Below the pieces are notes generated by a model. It saw only the letters and a program-made list of their open reading frames with translations, was not told the origin of the DNA and did not search any database. Shown here piece by piece: positions 35,510-44,442 of a stretch of 64,000 bases of DNA. Each line of letters starts with the position of its first letter. Position 1 is the first letter of the stretch. The DNA comes from Pseudomonas grimontii. GTDB lineage: Bacteria; Pseudomonadota; Gammaproteobacteria; Pseudomonadales; Pseudomonadaceae. Made by a program: the position numbers and the translations under genes. The DNA lies in assembly GCF_007858185.1 (NCBI RefSeq), contig NZ_VFES01000008.1:124001-188000 (forward strand). Direction: 5' to 3'.

Positions 35510-37141
35510 TTACTTTTTGGACACCACGATCGATGTGGTTTCCAGATCCCAGGTGGCGTCGGTTTTACCTTCATCGCGCAGCAGATACTTCAACACCCGG
35601 CCCTGCGGGTTTTTCGGCAAGCTGCTGCGAAACTCGATGTAGCGCGGCAAGGCATAGTAGGGCACCGAGTCGGTGGCCCAATGGAACAGTTGCTCCGGCT
35701 CAAGCGTCACGCCTTCATGCAGCACGGCAGTCACCTTCACATCATCCTCGCCTTTATCTGAAGGCACGGCATGCACCGCCACTTCGGCCAGTGCCGGGTG
35801 AGAAGCAAAGGCTGCTTCCATTTCAAAGCTGGAAATGTTCTCCCCCCTGCGACGCATGTAGTCCTTCTTGCGGTCGACAAAGTAGAAGAAGCCAACATCA
35901 TCGAATTTGCCAACGTCGCCGGTGTGGAACCACATATTGCGCATCAGCTTCTGGGTATCCTCCGGACGACGCCAGTAGCCCTGGAACATGATGTCGGGAC
36001 GGAGCGGGCGCACCACGATTTCGCCAGGGGAGTTGGGCGGCACTTCCTGATCGAGGTCGTCGACGATCCTTACGTCAAAATCTGCAATACGTTTACCCGA
36101 CGAGCCGGGCGCGGCGTATTCCCCGGCAGCCAGCGAAGTGATAACGCAGGCTTCGGTCAGGCCATAGCCGTTGCCGCCTACCAGCTTGGTGCCGAAGCGC
36201 TCGCGCCAGATCTTTTTGGTTTCTTCGGTATAAGGGTTGCCACGGGCGGTATGGATCTGCCCGACGCAGCGCAGCATCGCTTCGTTGTCTGGCGCCTGGG
36301 CGAGGAGGCCGCCCATGCCACCCAGGATCGAGGCAATGGTCGCGCCCGAGCGCTCCACTTCCGGCCAGAAATTCGAGACCGAGAATCGCGCAAGAATGGC
36401 GGCGCGCGCGCCCACCAGAATGCTGGCAATGATCGATACACACAGCGCATTCATGTGAAACAGCGGCAGCGGCGTGATGGTGACGTCGTCGGCACTGGCC
36501 GGACCGGCACGTAGTTGCAGGCGCGCCAGATTGCACATGAAGTTGTAGCTGATCATGCAGCCCTTGGAAGGGCCCGTGGTGCCCGAGGTGTAAATCAGGC
36601 AGGCAAGGTCTGAAGGTCGCGGTTTATTGGCGAGTGGGGTGGCGTCATGGCCACGCCATTCATCCAGTGGCGCAATACGAATCGGGCAATCAGGAACTGC
36701 CTCGAGGGTGCCACGGTGAAGAATGTGGTGTACGTCCTGCAGTTGTTCGGCGAGTGGTGTGATGCGCAGCAGGTAGGCCGCTTCGCAGATCACCACCGAG
36801 GTGCCGGTATCGGCGATCTGATGGCGGAGGAACTCGCCCTTGAGCGCGGTGTTGATCGGCACACTCACGGCGCAGAGCTTGTTGATGGCCAGCCAGGTGG
36901 TGACGGCATCGATGTTGTTATCCAGCATCGTCAGCACGGTTTCACCGGCCTTGACGCCCAGGGTGGCAAGTGCGTTGGCCATCTTGGTGGAAAGTGAGTC
37001 AACCTGAGCATATGTGTATAACTCACCGCTGAAATCCAGCAATATTTTGTCTGGATGCCTTGCTACCGCACGATCTAACGCATCAATGACAGTGTCTCGT
37101 TCTCCCACTGTCCAGGTGTCTGGATTTCCACTGCTACCCAT
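35510..37141 (-). CDS. ditJ: Acyl-CoA ligase (AMP-dependent), diterpenoid-CoA synthetase
   Basis: 543 residues; ATG 37141 preceded by AGGAG, so the longer frame to 37255 is not used. Adenylate-forming enzyme: P-loop LIYTSGTTGPSKG, GYGLTEACV, hinge WFHTGDVGKFDDVGFFYFVDRKKD with RRRGENISS, and the C-terminal catalytic Lys region KNPQGRVLKYLL. Expected to activate the resin acid carboxylate or a ring-cleavage product to its CoA ester for the beta-oxidation genes nearby. Transcribed away from ditK. Confidence 0.88.
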   Translation of the reverse strand: MGSSGNPDTWTVGERDTVIDALDRAVARHPDKILLDFSGELYTYAQVDSLSTKMANALATLGVKAGETVLTMLDNNIDAVTTWLAINKLCAVSVPINTALKGEFLRHQIADTGTSVVICEAAYLLRITPLAEQLQDVHHILHRGTLEAVPDCPIRIAPLDEWRGHDATPLANKPRPSDLACLIYTSGTTGPSKGCMISYNFMCNLARLQLRAGPASADDVTITPLPLFHMNALCVSIIASILVGARAAILARFSVSNFWPEVERSGATIASILGGMGGLLAQAPDNEAMLRCVGQIHTARGNPYTEETKKIWRERFGTKLVGGNGYGLTEACVITSLAAGEYAAPGSSGKRIADFDVRIVDDLDQEVPPNSPGEIVVRPLRPDIMFQGYWRRPEDTQKLMRNMWFHTGDVGKFDDVGFFYFVDRKKDYMRRRGENISSFEMEAAFASHPALAEVAVHAVPSDKGEDDVKVTAVLHEGVTLEPEQLFHWATDSVPYYALPRYIEFRSSLPKNPQGRVLKYLLRDEGKTDATWDLETTSIVVSKK

Positions 37142-37325
37142 CAGTTTTCTCCTTTTAGGCACCCATAACCGGTCGGGCTGCCTGATTTTATTTTGAAGAG
37201 AGAATCCAATTCTAAATACAAACTCATCAAATGTCTTTAGCAATAAGTTGAACATATAGTGTTATTTATGCACAGATCCTGTGGTAACGTTGCACAATCT
37301 TTACTCTTCATGAGCCCGTCACGCC
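37142..37325. promoter_or_regulatory. Divergent control region ditJ/ditK with a weak dyad
   Basis: 184 AT-rich bases. A degenerate copy of the dit dyad lies at 37250-37273 (GAACA then TGCAC with 14 instead of 13 bases between). The near-palindrome AACATATAGTGTT inside it could be a separate TetR site. Regulator assignment is open. Confidence 0.35.
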
Positions 37326-38057
37326 ATGCCAAAAGTCGCATCCAAGAAAGCAGAGGCGCCTGCGCCGGCTCCCAAATCCAAAAAAAATGCGCCATCTGAA
37401 GCAGGGGCGAGCCCGGCTAAACCCGTAGAGCGACGTGCTGCTGCCAACTCAGTGGCAGGCACCAAGGTCAAGCCGAATCGCCGTTCGGAAGAAACCATTG
37501 CCAACATCCTTAAAGCCACTGAAGAAGTCGTGCTGATGTCTGGCGCGGATCGTATTTCGATTCTGGATGTGTGCCAGGTAGCGGGCGTTTCCCGTGGCAC
37601 CTTTTATCGCTATTTCGCCTCGCAGGAGGACTTGTTGGACACCTTTTCGCGCCACAAGCGCGAAAGCTTTCACAGCTCGCTGTCCCAGGAACTCGGTCAC
37701 ATCAGTGATCCGGAAGCGCGCTTGAATGCGCTATTTGCCTATCTTGATAACTATCTAGAGCAAAGTCGGGCTCGTCGTCTTCTTGTGGTTGCGCCCGACT
37801 ACGCGCTGGGCTTCTTCCGACGGATTTTCCACGATTCGATCGTGCGCTTTCAGGATGGCCTGGGCATCGTTTTCGACGACTGGGACGAACGCCTCGGGGT
37901 GCGTCTTGACCGTGAGCTGATCTGCGAAATGATCATTCGTTACGTGTTGAGCGAAATCCTCGTGCCAGAAGCCGCAGGGCGTCGATTGTTCCCGGTCCGG
38001 GTGAAAAAACTCCTGGGCGCGCTGATCATGGGTTCTACCTCGCGCACCCGCCGCTGA
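37326..38057 (+). CDS. ditK: TetR-family transcriptional regulator
   Basis: 243 residues. An unusual N-terminal extension of about 55 residues, rich in Lys, Ala, Pro and Ser (SKKAEAPAPAPKSKKNAPSE), precedes the helix-turn-helix (ISILDVCQVAGVSRGTFYRYFASQEDLLDTF). A C-terminal helical ligand domain follows. Divergent from the CoA ligase gene ditJ. It is a candidate for the protein recognising the GNACA-N13-TGTYN dyads. A rho-independent terminator follows. Confidence 0.85.
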   Translation: MPKVASKKAEAPAPAPKSKKNAPSEAGASPAKPVERRAAANSVAGTKVKPNRRSEETIANILKATEEVVLMSGADRISILDVCQVAGVSRGTFYRYFASQEDLLDTFSRHKRESFHSSLSQELGHISDPEARLNALFAYLDNYLEQSRARRLLVVAPDYALGFFRRIFHDSIVRFQDGLGIVFDDWDERLGVRLDRELICEMIIRYVLSEILVPEAAGRRLFPVRVKKLLGALIMGSTSRTRR

Positions 38058-38085
38058 CCTTAAAGAACTACCCATCGCGCTAACC

Positions 38086-38110
38086 AAAGCCCCCGTTTAT
38101 CGGGGGCTTT
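38086..38110 (+). terminator. Rho-independent terminator after ditK
   Basis: Stem AAAGCCCCCG / CGGGGGCTTT (10 bases, perfect) with loop TTTAT, followed by a short T-rich stretch. About 30 bases after the ditK stop. Confidence 0.8.
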
Positions 38111-38251
38111 GCGTTTTCGTACGCGAATTTTCTGCCACCTGCATTCCATTCTTTTTCAAGGCTGACTCGTAGTTTTTAACCTCGCAAAGCATTTTTCGAC
38201 TCGGGTCGAGGGCTCTGGGTCAGGCCTCTCCGCGCGCCAATAAAATAAATT

Positions 38252-38274
38252 GAACAGTATTTTGATTTATGATC
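38252..38274 (-). promoter_or_regulatory. GAACA-N13-TGATC dyad upstream of the 38404 operon
   Basis: Read on the minus strand it is GATCA-N13-TGTTC, one base off the dit consensus in one arm. It lies in the 346-base gene-free stretch 38058-38403, about 130 bases before the first start codon of the hydrolase/beta-oxidation operon. Confidence 0.4.
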
Positions 38275-38403
38275 AATTTAATCTTAAGCTCTGGTCTTAG
38301 CAGTGAGCCGTCGGCTTCCCCTTTTCGCGGCAATTTGATCCAGGCCGCGTGAAGGCACCGCGCAAATAACCAACAAAAAGTGCCAACTTCGAGGTACCTA
38401 AAC

Positions 38404-39468
38404 ATGCTTATCGATCTTCACGCCCACGCACCGCACCCTGGCTATTACAACCAGCACCCTCACTGGGGGCCGTTCTTCGAGCAGCACGCCGATGGCGATA
38501 TCAAGCTGCGTGTAGGTGACTGGATTCTCGGTCTTGGGTCGCCAGAGCGTAAGGCTGCCGTGCGCTCCGGCAAGGGTCCCAAGCTTGAAGAGTATTTTGC
38601 GCGCTGGGCTGATCCGAAAGTACGCTTGGCTGGCATGGACGCAGCGGGACAGAATTTGCAGGTCGTTTCCGTCCCATCCCACTGCTACATGTACTGGACC
38701 GAAGCCGAATTCGCCGTACCTTTCGCCCGCACCGTCAACGAGACACTCGCGGAATACTGCTCCGCGGCCCCTGATCGCTTGATGTTCTGGGCTCACGTGC
38801 CTTTGAATGCGCCAGAAGCGGCGGCGGCTGAATTGCGTTACGCCTGCACCGTACTGGGCGCTAAAGGTCTGGTTGCTGGCGGCGCCAACTTCGGCGGCCT
38901 GGAGTTCGATTCGCCGGAACTCGACGTGGTGTGGAAAACCCTCTGTGACCTGGATCTGCCGATGTTTATTCACGGCTACAACCAGTCGGTCACCTGGGGC
39001 AAGAACGCCAACGACGACCGCTACGAAACTACCGCGATCGTGGGTATGCAGTACGACGAAAGCCGTTGTTTCTGGAACCTGATTTGCGGCGGCGTGCTGG
39101 ATCGCTTCCCCGACCTTAAGGTGTACATCACCCATGGCGGCGGCTATGTCCCGTACCAACTCGGTCGTCTGGCCAAGACCAACGAGAACCTCGACGTCAA
39201 ATACAACAAAAAGCCGCTGCTCGAGTACATGAAAAACTTCTACTTCGACGTTGAGCTGCATGAAGTACCGATGCGCCAAGCCTTGGTCGATATCATCGGT
39301 GCAGACCATGTGCTGTACGGCAGCAACTTCGGCGGTAGCGATGCCGTGCGTCACGACCTGACCCATGGCCTGAAGTTGTCCGACGCCGACTTGCGCAAGA
39401 TTCGCTATGAAAACGCATGCCGCTTGCTGCACATCGATCCTGCCAAGTTGGGCAAGGTAGGTGCCTGA
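38404..39468 (+). CDS. Amidohydrolase family protein (ACMSD-like decarboxylase/hydrolase)
   Basis: 354 residues; ATG 38404 with GAGG upstream. Metal motif HxH in DLHAHAPH at the N-terminus, His in FIHGYNQS and YITHGGGYVPYQLGRL, and Asp/Ser region DHVLYGSNFGGSD near the C-terminus. This is the amidohydrolase-2 (2-amino-3-carboxymuconate semialdehyde decarboxylase-like) group, used for decarboxylation or hydration of ring-cleavage products. The stop overlaps the next start by one base (TGATG). By order it may be ditL. Confidence 0.85.
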   Translation: MLIDLHAHAPHPGYYNQHPHWGPFFEQHADGDIKLRVGDWILGLGSPERKAAVRSGKGPKLEEYFARWADPKVRLAGMDAAGQNLQVVSVPSHCYMYWTEAEFAVPFARTVNETLAEYCSAAPDRLMFWAHVPLNAPEAAAAELRYACTVLGAKGLVAGGANFGGLEFDSPELDVVWKTLCDLDLPMFIHGYNQSVTWGKNANDDRYETTAIVGMQYDESRCFWNLICGGVLDRFPDLKVYITHGGGYVPYQLGRLAKTNENLDVKYNKKPLLEYMKNFYFDVELHEVPMRQALVDIIGADHVLYGSNFGGSDAVRHDLTHGLKLSDADLRKIRYENACRLLHIDPAKLGKVGA

Positions 39469-40319
39469 TGAAACTGGCGCGATGTGAGTATTTTGAAACG
39501 GGCGTTTTTTGGGCGGTGGTCGATGTCGCCCAAGATCAGGTGACACCGATTTCCGGCAATTTCAAGGATTGGGCGCCCGGCGTGGCTGCCGGACGCGGCA
39601 TCAGTTCGTTGCGTTTCGCCGGGCCTGCGCTGCCACTCTCCAAAGTGCGCCTGCTGCCACCGATAGAACCCGTCAACCGGGTGGTCGTGGCAGGCGCCAA
39701 TTACGCCAAGCATTTGGTGGAGTTTGGATTGAGTGCGCCGTCCCAGCCAGTCGCCTTTCTCAAGGCTTATGGCGCGCTGATTGGCGCCAATGACCCGATC
39801 CGCTTTCCACCGTTGACTGAGGAGCTCGATCACGAAGTTGAATTGGTGGCGGTCATCGGTACTGACGAGATTGACCTGGAAAACCCGCTCGCTTGCGTGC
39901 TCGGTTACACCGTTGGCAATGACGTCAGCGCGCGAGACCTGCAGCGTAGCGGGCCGGCGGGTATTGGCATGGATCTGTTCGCGGCCAAAAGCCAGGATCA
40001 GACCACCGGGCTGGGTCCCTGGATCGTCACGAAGGATGAATTTCCGCAAGGGTCACCAACGCTGCGCCTGACCTTGAAAGTAAATGGTGAAACGCGCCAG
40101 GACGGCTCCACCGGCGAAATGACCTGGGGTGTTGATCATCTGATCCGCTTTGTCCAGCAGCGCTCGAGTTTTGCCTGTGGCGATGTGTTGTTCACGGGTT
40201 CGCCGGCGGGAGTGGGGATGGGCACCGGTCTGTTCCTCAAGGAAGGCGATGTGGTCGAAGCCAGCGTCGAAGGCATTGGCACGTTGCGCAATGTGGTCAG
40301 TAAAAAGAACCGCGCCTAA
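39468..40319 (+). CDS. FAH family hydrolase (third copy)
   Basis: 283 residues, coupled to the amidohydrolase gene. VVAGANYAKHL, metal motif DHEVELVAVIG, GNDVSARDLQ, and GDVLFTGSPAGVGMGTGLFLKEGD, the standard FAH core. Closest in layout to DitD rather than DitH. Probably a hydratase or C-C hydrolase acting on a dienoate; by order it may be ditM. Confidence 0.82.
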   Translation: MKLARCEYFETGVFWAVVDVAQDQVTPISGNFKDWAPGVAAGRGISSLRFAGPALPLSKVRLLPPIEPVNRVVVAGANYAKHLVEFGLSAPSQPVAFLKAYGALIGANDPIRFPPLTEELDHEVELVAVIGTDEIDLENPLACVLGYTVGNDVSARDLQRSGPAGIGMDLFAAKSQDQTTGLGPWIVTKDEFPQGSPTLRLTLKVNGETRQDGSTGEMTWGVDHLIRFVQQRSSFACGDVLFTGSPAGVGMGTGLFLKEGDVVEASVEGIGTLRNVVSKKNRA

Positions 40320-40332
40320 TCGAGAGCCAAAC

Positions 40333-41235
40333 ATGAACGCCAATAAAGAAAAAGTAGTCGTCGTCGGTGCGGGTCTGATGGGCACCGGTATTGCGCATGC
40401 GTTCGCCAGCTCTGGTTTCAGTACGCTGTTGGTCGATACCAATGCCACCTCCCTGACAAACGCCAGGACGAGCATCGAAAAAATCCTTGCCGATGGCGTG
40501 CGCCTGGGCAAAGTCAGCGAAGAAAAAGCCCAGCAATCGTTGGCCAATCTACTGACCTGCAGCGACTTGACTGAAGCAGCGAGTGGCGCCAATTGGCTGG
40601 TTGAGACGGTCTCCGAGCAGTTGGCAGTGAAGAAAGCGGTGCTCACGCAAGCGGCGCCACTGCTGGCACCGGACGCGATTATCGCGACCAATACGTCGGC
40701 CCTCAGCGTGACCGAAATTGCGGCGTCAGTGGAGTGTGCAGATCGCGTGATCGGCATGCACTTCTTCAACCCTGTGCACAAAATGAAACTGGTGGAGCTC
40801 GTGCGGGGGTTGGCTACCAGTGATGAAGTGGTGAATCGCACTCGCAACCTGTGCGATCAGATCGGCAAAACCTCCATCATCGTCAATGAATCGCCCGGAC
40901 TGACCACCAGCCGCATGTCCGCACTATTGGGCAACGAGGCGATGTGGATGCTGCAGGAAGGCACCGCGACCGCCGAAGACATCGACACGGCACTACGTCT
41001 GGGTTTCAACCATCCGATGGGCCCGTTGGAACTGGGTGACCTGACCGGTTGGGATACGCGGCTGTCTGTTCTGCGTTATCTGCACCAGACCTTGGGCGAA
41101 AAATTTCGGCCCTGCCCACTGATCATCAAAATGGTCGCTGCCGGACGATTTGGGCGCAAGTCGGGGCAGGGGGTTTACCGCTACGAAGACGGTAAACAAG
41201 TACCGGGTTCAGGGCTCAAGGCGAGTGCGTTATGA
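40333..41235 (+). CDS. ditN: 3-hydroxyacyl-CoA dehydrogenase
   Basis: 300 residues. N-terminal NAD-binding motif VVGAGLMGTGIAHAF, then ATNTSALSVTEIA and the catalytic-His segment GMHFFNPVHKMKLVELV (His and Glu of the HAD dyad), and C-terminal GFNHPMGPLELGDLTGWD. Compact single-domain-pair enzyme of the FadB2/PaaH type. Oxidises a beta-hydroxyacyl-CoA ahead of the thiolase encoded next, with which it overlaps by four bases. Confidence 0.88.
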   Translation: MNANKEKVVVVGAGLMGTGIAHAFASSGFSTLLVDTNATSLTNARTSIEKILADGVRLGKVSEEKAQQSLANLLTCSDLTEAASGANWLVETVSEQLAVKKAVLTQAAPLLAPDAIIATNTSALSVTEIAASVECADRVIGMHFFNPVHKMKLVELVRGLATSDEVVNRTRNLCDQIGKTSIIVNESPGLTTSRMSALLGNEAMWMLQEGTATAEDIDTALRLGFNHPMGPLELGDLTGWDTRLSVLRYLHQTLGEKFRPCPLIIKMVAAGRFGRKSGQGVYRYEDGKQVPGSGLKASAL

Positions 41236-42407
41236 AAGACATCGTCATAGTTGATGCGGTACGCACGCCAATCGGCAAGTTCCGTGGCAGCCTGGCCGGC
41301 GTGCGCGCCGATCACCTCGGGTCGCTGGTGCTCAGTCACTTGCTGGAACGGGTCGATGTGTCGCCGACGTTGGTCGACGATGTGATATTTGGCAATGTCA
41401 CGCAAATTGGCGAACAGTCCGCCAACATTGCCCGCACGGCCTTGCTCGGCGCCGGTTGGCCGGTCAGCGTGCCGGGGCTGACCATCGACCGTAAATGTGG
41501 TTCGGGCGAAGTGGCCGTGCATTTGGCCGTTGGTGCTATCGCGGCGGGTTCCGCTGATATCGTGGTGGCGGGTGGCGCGGAAAACATGAGCCGCGTGCCC
41601 ATGGGCAGTAACCGTGAAATCCACGGCGAGGCGTTTGGCTGGATGGCAGCGCAACGCTATGAACTGACCAGTCAGGGCGAGGCTGCTGAGCGTATCGCCG
41701 ACAAGTGGGCGCTCAGTCGCGATGCGCTAGATGATTTCGCTTTTGCCAGCCATCAGCGCGCTGCCGCGGCGTCCGATGCCGGTTATTTCGATAATGAAAT
41801 AGTGCCGGTTGCGGTCGAGGAGCTACGTGAGCAGGTGCTGACGGAGCCAGCTGTTGTGTTGCGCCACGATGAAACCATTCGTCGTGATACTTCGCGGGAA
41901 AAGCTGTCGACGCTTAAAACCAGTTTTCGTCCGGATACCGGCCGCATCACTGCTGGTAACTCGTCACAGATCTCCGACGGAGCAGCGGCATTGCTGTTGA
42001 TGAGTGCCGAAACCGCGAAAAAACTCGGGCTCAGGGCTCGAGCGCGGATTGTGGCGTTCACAACCGTCGGTTCCGATCCGACATTAATGCTCACCGGCCC
42101 GATTGCTGCCACTCAAAAGGTGTTGAGCCAGGCTGGGCTGAACATCAACGACATCGACTTGTTCGAGGTCAATGAAGCGTTTGCCTCGGTGCCGCTAGCC
42201 TGGATGCAGGAGACAGGTGTGCCGCACGACAAGTTGAACGTCAATGGTGGCGCCATTGCCCTCGGTCATCCATTGGGCGCCAGTGGTGCACGATTGATGA
42301 CCACGTTGTTGAACGAGCTTGAACGCCGAGGCGGGCGTTTTGGCTTGCAAGCCATTTGCTGCGCCGGCGGTATGGGCACGGCGACCATCATCGAACGGCT
42401 CGATTGA
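41232..42407 (+). CDS. ditO: Acetyl-CoA acetyltransferase (beta-ketothiolase)
   Basis: 391 residues, a full-length thiolase with all catalytic residues. Nucleophilic Cys in DRKCGSGEVAV (about residue 88), His in GGAIALGHPLGASGARL, and the second Cys in CCAGGMGTA. This is a degradative thiolase, in contrast to the Cys-less DitF. Together with ditN it completes a beta-oxidation round on the CoA ester of a ring-opened diterpenoid. Confidence 0.9.
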   Translation: MKDIVIVDAVRTPIGKFRGSLAGVRADHLGSLVLSHLLERVDVSPTLVDDVIFGNVTQIGEQSANIARTALLGAGWPVSVPGLTIDRKCGSGEVAVHLAVGAIAAGSADIVVAGGAENMSRVPMGSNREIHGEAFGWMAAQRYELTSQGEAAERIADKWALSRDALDDFAFASHQRAAAASDAGYFDNEIVPVAVEELREQVLTEPAVVLRHDETIRRDTSREKLSTLKTSFRPDTGRITAGNSSQISDGAAALLLMSAETAKKLGLRARARIVAFTTVGSDPTLMLTGPIAATQKVLSQAGLNINDIDLFEVNEAFASVPLAWMQETGVPHDKLNVNGGAIALGHPLGASGARLMTTLLNELERRGGRFGLQAICCAGGMGTATIIERLD

Positions 42408-42408
42408 G

Positions 42409-42912
42409 ATGGCACGCCTACCGCTGATCCCGCTGGATGCCATGCCGTCTGCGTTGCAAGACGCGGTAGAGCGGGGCCAGCGCAGTCGCATGCTCAGTTC
42501 AACGACGCCGGTGCAGGTCTGGGCTCACCGACCCAAGGTAGCCCTGGCCTGGCTGGGTTTGATGGAGAGCCTGCACAGCGACAGCCTGCTTGATGAGCGT
42601 TTGCGCGAGTTGGTGCGGCTGAAAATCGCCAGCATCACCACTTGCCAGGCCTGCCAACTGGCGCGCAAGTCCGACGCAGTGACGGAAGAGGATATTGCGT
42701 GCATGGCCACAGACAGTGAGTCCTTCACGCCAGTCGAACGTGCCGCGTTGCGTTATGCCGAATTGTTTGCCAGCGATTACCTGGAGATCGACGACACGCA
42801 TTTCTTGCGACTCGGGGAGTTTTTCTCTGACGCCCAGGTGGCAGAGCTGGGGCTGTACTGCGCCCTGATGTTGGCGGGTGGCCGCATGACACTGGTGCAG
42901 CAGGCCTACTGA
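42409..42912 (+). CDS. Carboxymuconolactone decarboxylase/AhpD-like protein
   Basis: 167 residues beginning one base after the thiolase stop. The CxxC redox motif in SITTCQACQLARKSDAV is the AhpD/CMD signature, and a His is absent from the usual ExxCxxCxxxH, where Lys/Ser follow. It could be a peroxidase-like protectant or a decarboxylase of a lactone intermediate. The name is by family only. Confidence 0.75.
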   Translation: MARLPLIPLDAMPSALQDAVERGQRSRMLSSTTPVQVWAHRPKVALAWLGLMESLHSDSLLDERLRELVRLKIASITTCQACQLARKSDAVTEEDIACMATDSESFTPVERAALRYAELFASDYLEIDDTHFLRLGEFFSDAQVAELGLYCALMLAGGRMTLVQQAY

Positions 42913-42935
42913 CACGTCTCGCAGCACAAATAGTT

Positions 42936-42958
42936 GATCGAAATATTAATAAGTGTCC
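42936..42958 (+). promoter_or_regulatory. Degenerate dyad upstream of ditQ
   Basis: GATCG-N13-TGTCC: right arm AGTGTCC matches well, left arm only partly. It is placed 93 bases before the ditQ start in an AT-rich intergenic region. Confidence 0.4.
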
Positions 42959-43051
42959 AATACATATCTAGTCAGGCCTATTATCAGTCGGAAGGTATGG
43001 CCTTCAGCAGCTGCCTGACAAAAAATAATGACAAAAATAGCGGAGACGATC

Positions 43052-44329
43052 ATGTCCACACCGGCACAGAACGACCTGACGAAGGCTTTCACCGATGTAG
43101 CCAGTAATTATCGCGGTACCAGCGATATCGACCTGCACGCGACCTACCGCGATATGCGCGCCAATTCGCCTGTGCTGCAAGGCAACTTCATGGCGAGTCT
43201 GGGCGTGCCGTCGATTGCCGGCCTGGATGCCAGCCGGCCGACCTTCACACTGTTCAAATACGACGATGTCATGGCGGTCATGCGTGACGCCGGCACCTTT
43301 ACCAGCGGTTTTATCGCCGAGGGGCTGGGGGCGTTTTTCGATGGTTTGATCCTTACCGCAATGGACGGGGATGCTCACAAGAACATCCGTAACCTGCTGC
43401 AACCGGTATTCATGCCCGAGACGGTGAATCGCTGGAAGGAAACCAAGATCGATCGGGTGATTCGCGAGGAGTATCTCAAGCCGATGGTGCCGGCCAAGGG
43501 CGCCGACCTGATGGACTTTGCCCTGTATTTTCCGATCCGGGTGATTTACTCGTTGATCGGCTTTCCCGAGGATCGTCCCGAGCAGATCGAGCAGTACGCG
43601 GCCTGGGCGCTGGCCATCCTGGCGGGCCCGCAAGTCGATCCGGAAAAAGCCGCCGCGGCCCGCGGCGCCGCCATGCAGGCCGCTCAGGCTCTATACGATG
43701 TGGTGAAAGTGGTGGTGTCCGAGCGTCGCGCTGAGGGCGCATCGGGCGATGACCTGATCAGCCGGCTGATCAACGCGGAGTATCAAGGACGGTCGCTGGA
43801 CGATCATGAAATCGCCACTTTTGTACGCTCACTGCTCCCGGCTGCCAGCGAAACCACGACTCGCACCTTCGGTACCTTGATGTCGTTGCTGCTGCAAAAT
43901 CCGGATGTGCTGGAGCGGGTGCGTAATGACCGAAGCCTTGTAAACAAGGCCATCGACGAAGCGGTGCGCTTCGAGCCTGTGGCCACTTTCAAGGTGCGTC
44001 AGGCCGCCAAGGACCTGGAGATTCGCGGTGTAGCCATCCCCAAAGGGGCAATGGTGCAATGCATCGTGACCTCAGCCAATCGCGACGAAGATGCATTCGA
44101 AAACGCCGATAAATTCGACATCGACCGCAAGCCCAAACCTTCGTTTGGTTTTGGCTTTGGCCCACACATGTGTATCGGTCAATTCGTGGCCAAAACCGAG
44201 ATCAACTGCGCACTGAATGCGATCCTCGATCTGATGCCCAACATCCGTCTCGACCCTGACAAACCCGGGCCGCAGATCGTCGGCGCACAGCTGCGCGGTC
44301 CGCACTATCTGCACGTGCTGTGGGAGTGA
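43052..44329 (+). CDS. ditQ: Cytochrome P450 (DitQ, diterpenoid monooxygenase)
   Basis: 425 residues. ATG 43052 has CGGAG seven bases upstream; the frame is open from 43028. Heme loop FGFGFGPHMCIGQ with proximal Cys374, and EAVRFEPV for ExxR. The I-helix reads AASETTT, with Ser in place of the usual Gly seen in the paralogue (AAGETTT). DitQ-type P450s act on resin acids such as dehydroabietate. Monocistronic by spacing, with its own control region. Confidence 0.9.
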   Translation: MSTPAQNDLTKAFTDVASNYRGTSDIDLHATYRDMRANSPVLQGNFMASLGVPSIAGLDASRPTFTLFKYDDVMAVMRDAGTFTSGFIAEGLGAFFDGLILTAMDGDAHKNIRNLLQPVFMPETVNRWKETKIDRVIREEYLKPMVPAKGADLMDFALYFPIRVIYSLIGFPEDRPEQIEQYAAWALAILAGPQVDPEKAAAARGAAMQAAQALYDVVKVVVSERRAEGASGDDLISRLINAEYQGRSLDDHEIATFVRSLLPAASETTTRTFGTLMSLLLQNPDVLERVRNDRSLVNKAIDEAVRFEPVATFKVRQAAKDLEIRGVAIPKGAMVQCIVTSANRDEDAFENADKFDIDRKPKPSFGFGFGPHMCIGQFVAKTEINCALNAILDLMPNIRLDPDKPGPQIVGAQLRGPHYLHVLWE

Positions 44330-44354
44330 TGGGGGGATGCATTTGATTTAATAT

Positions 44355-44377
44355 GAACACATTCAAAAAATGTGTTT
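44355..44377. promoter_or_regulatory. GAACA-N13-TGTTT dyad, extended palindrome
   Basis: Contains the perfect inverted repeat AACACAT-N7-ATGTGTT (44356-44376) and fits the GNACA-N13-TGTYN spacing. It lies 66 bases before the amidohydrolase start at 44443. Confidence 0.5.
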
Positions 44378-44442
44378 AATTAAGTCGAGATGTGCACTAT
44401 GATTCAGGCACAACAACAAGCCCGAATGCGAAGGGGAAAACA

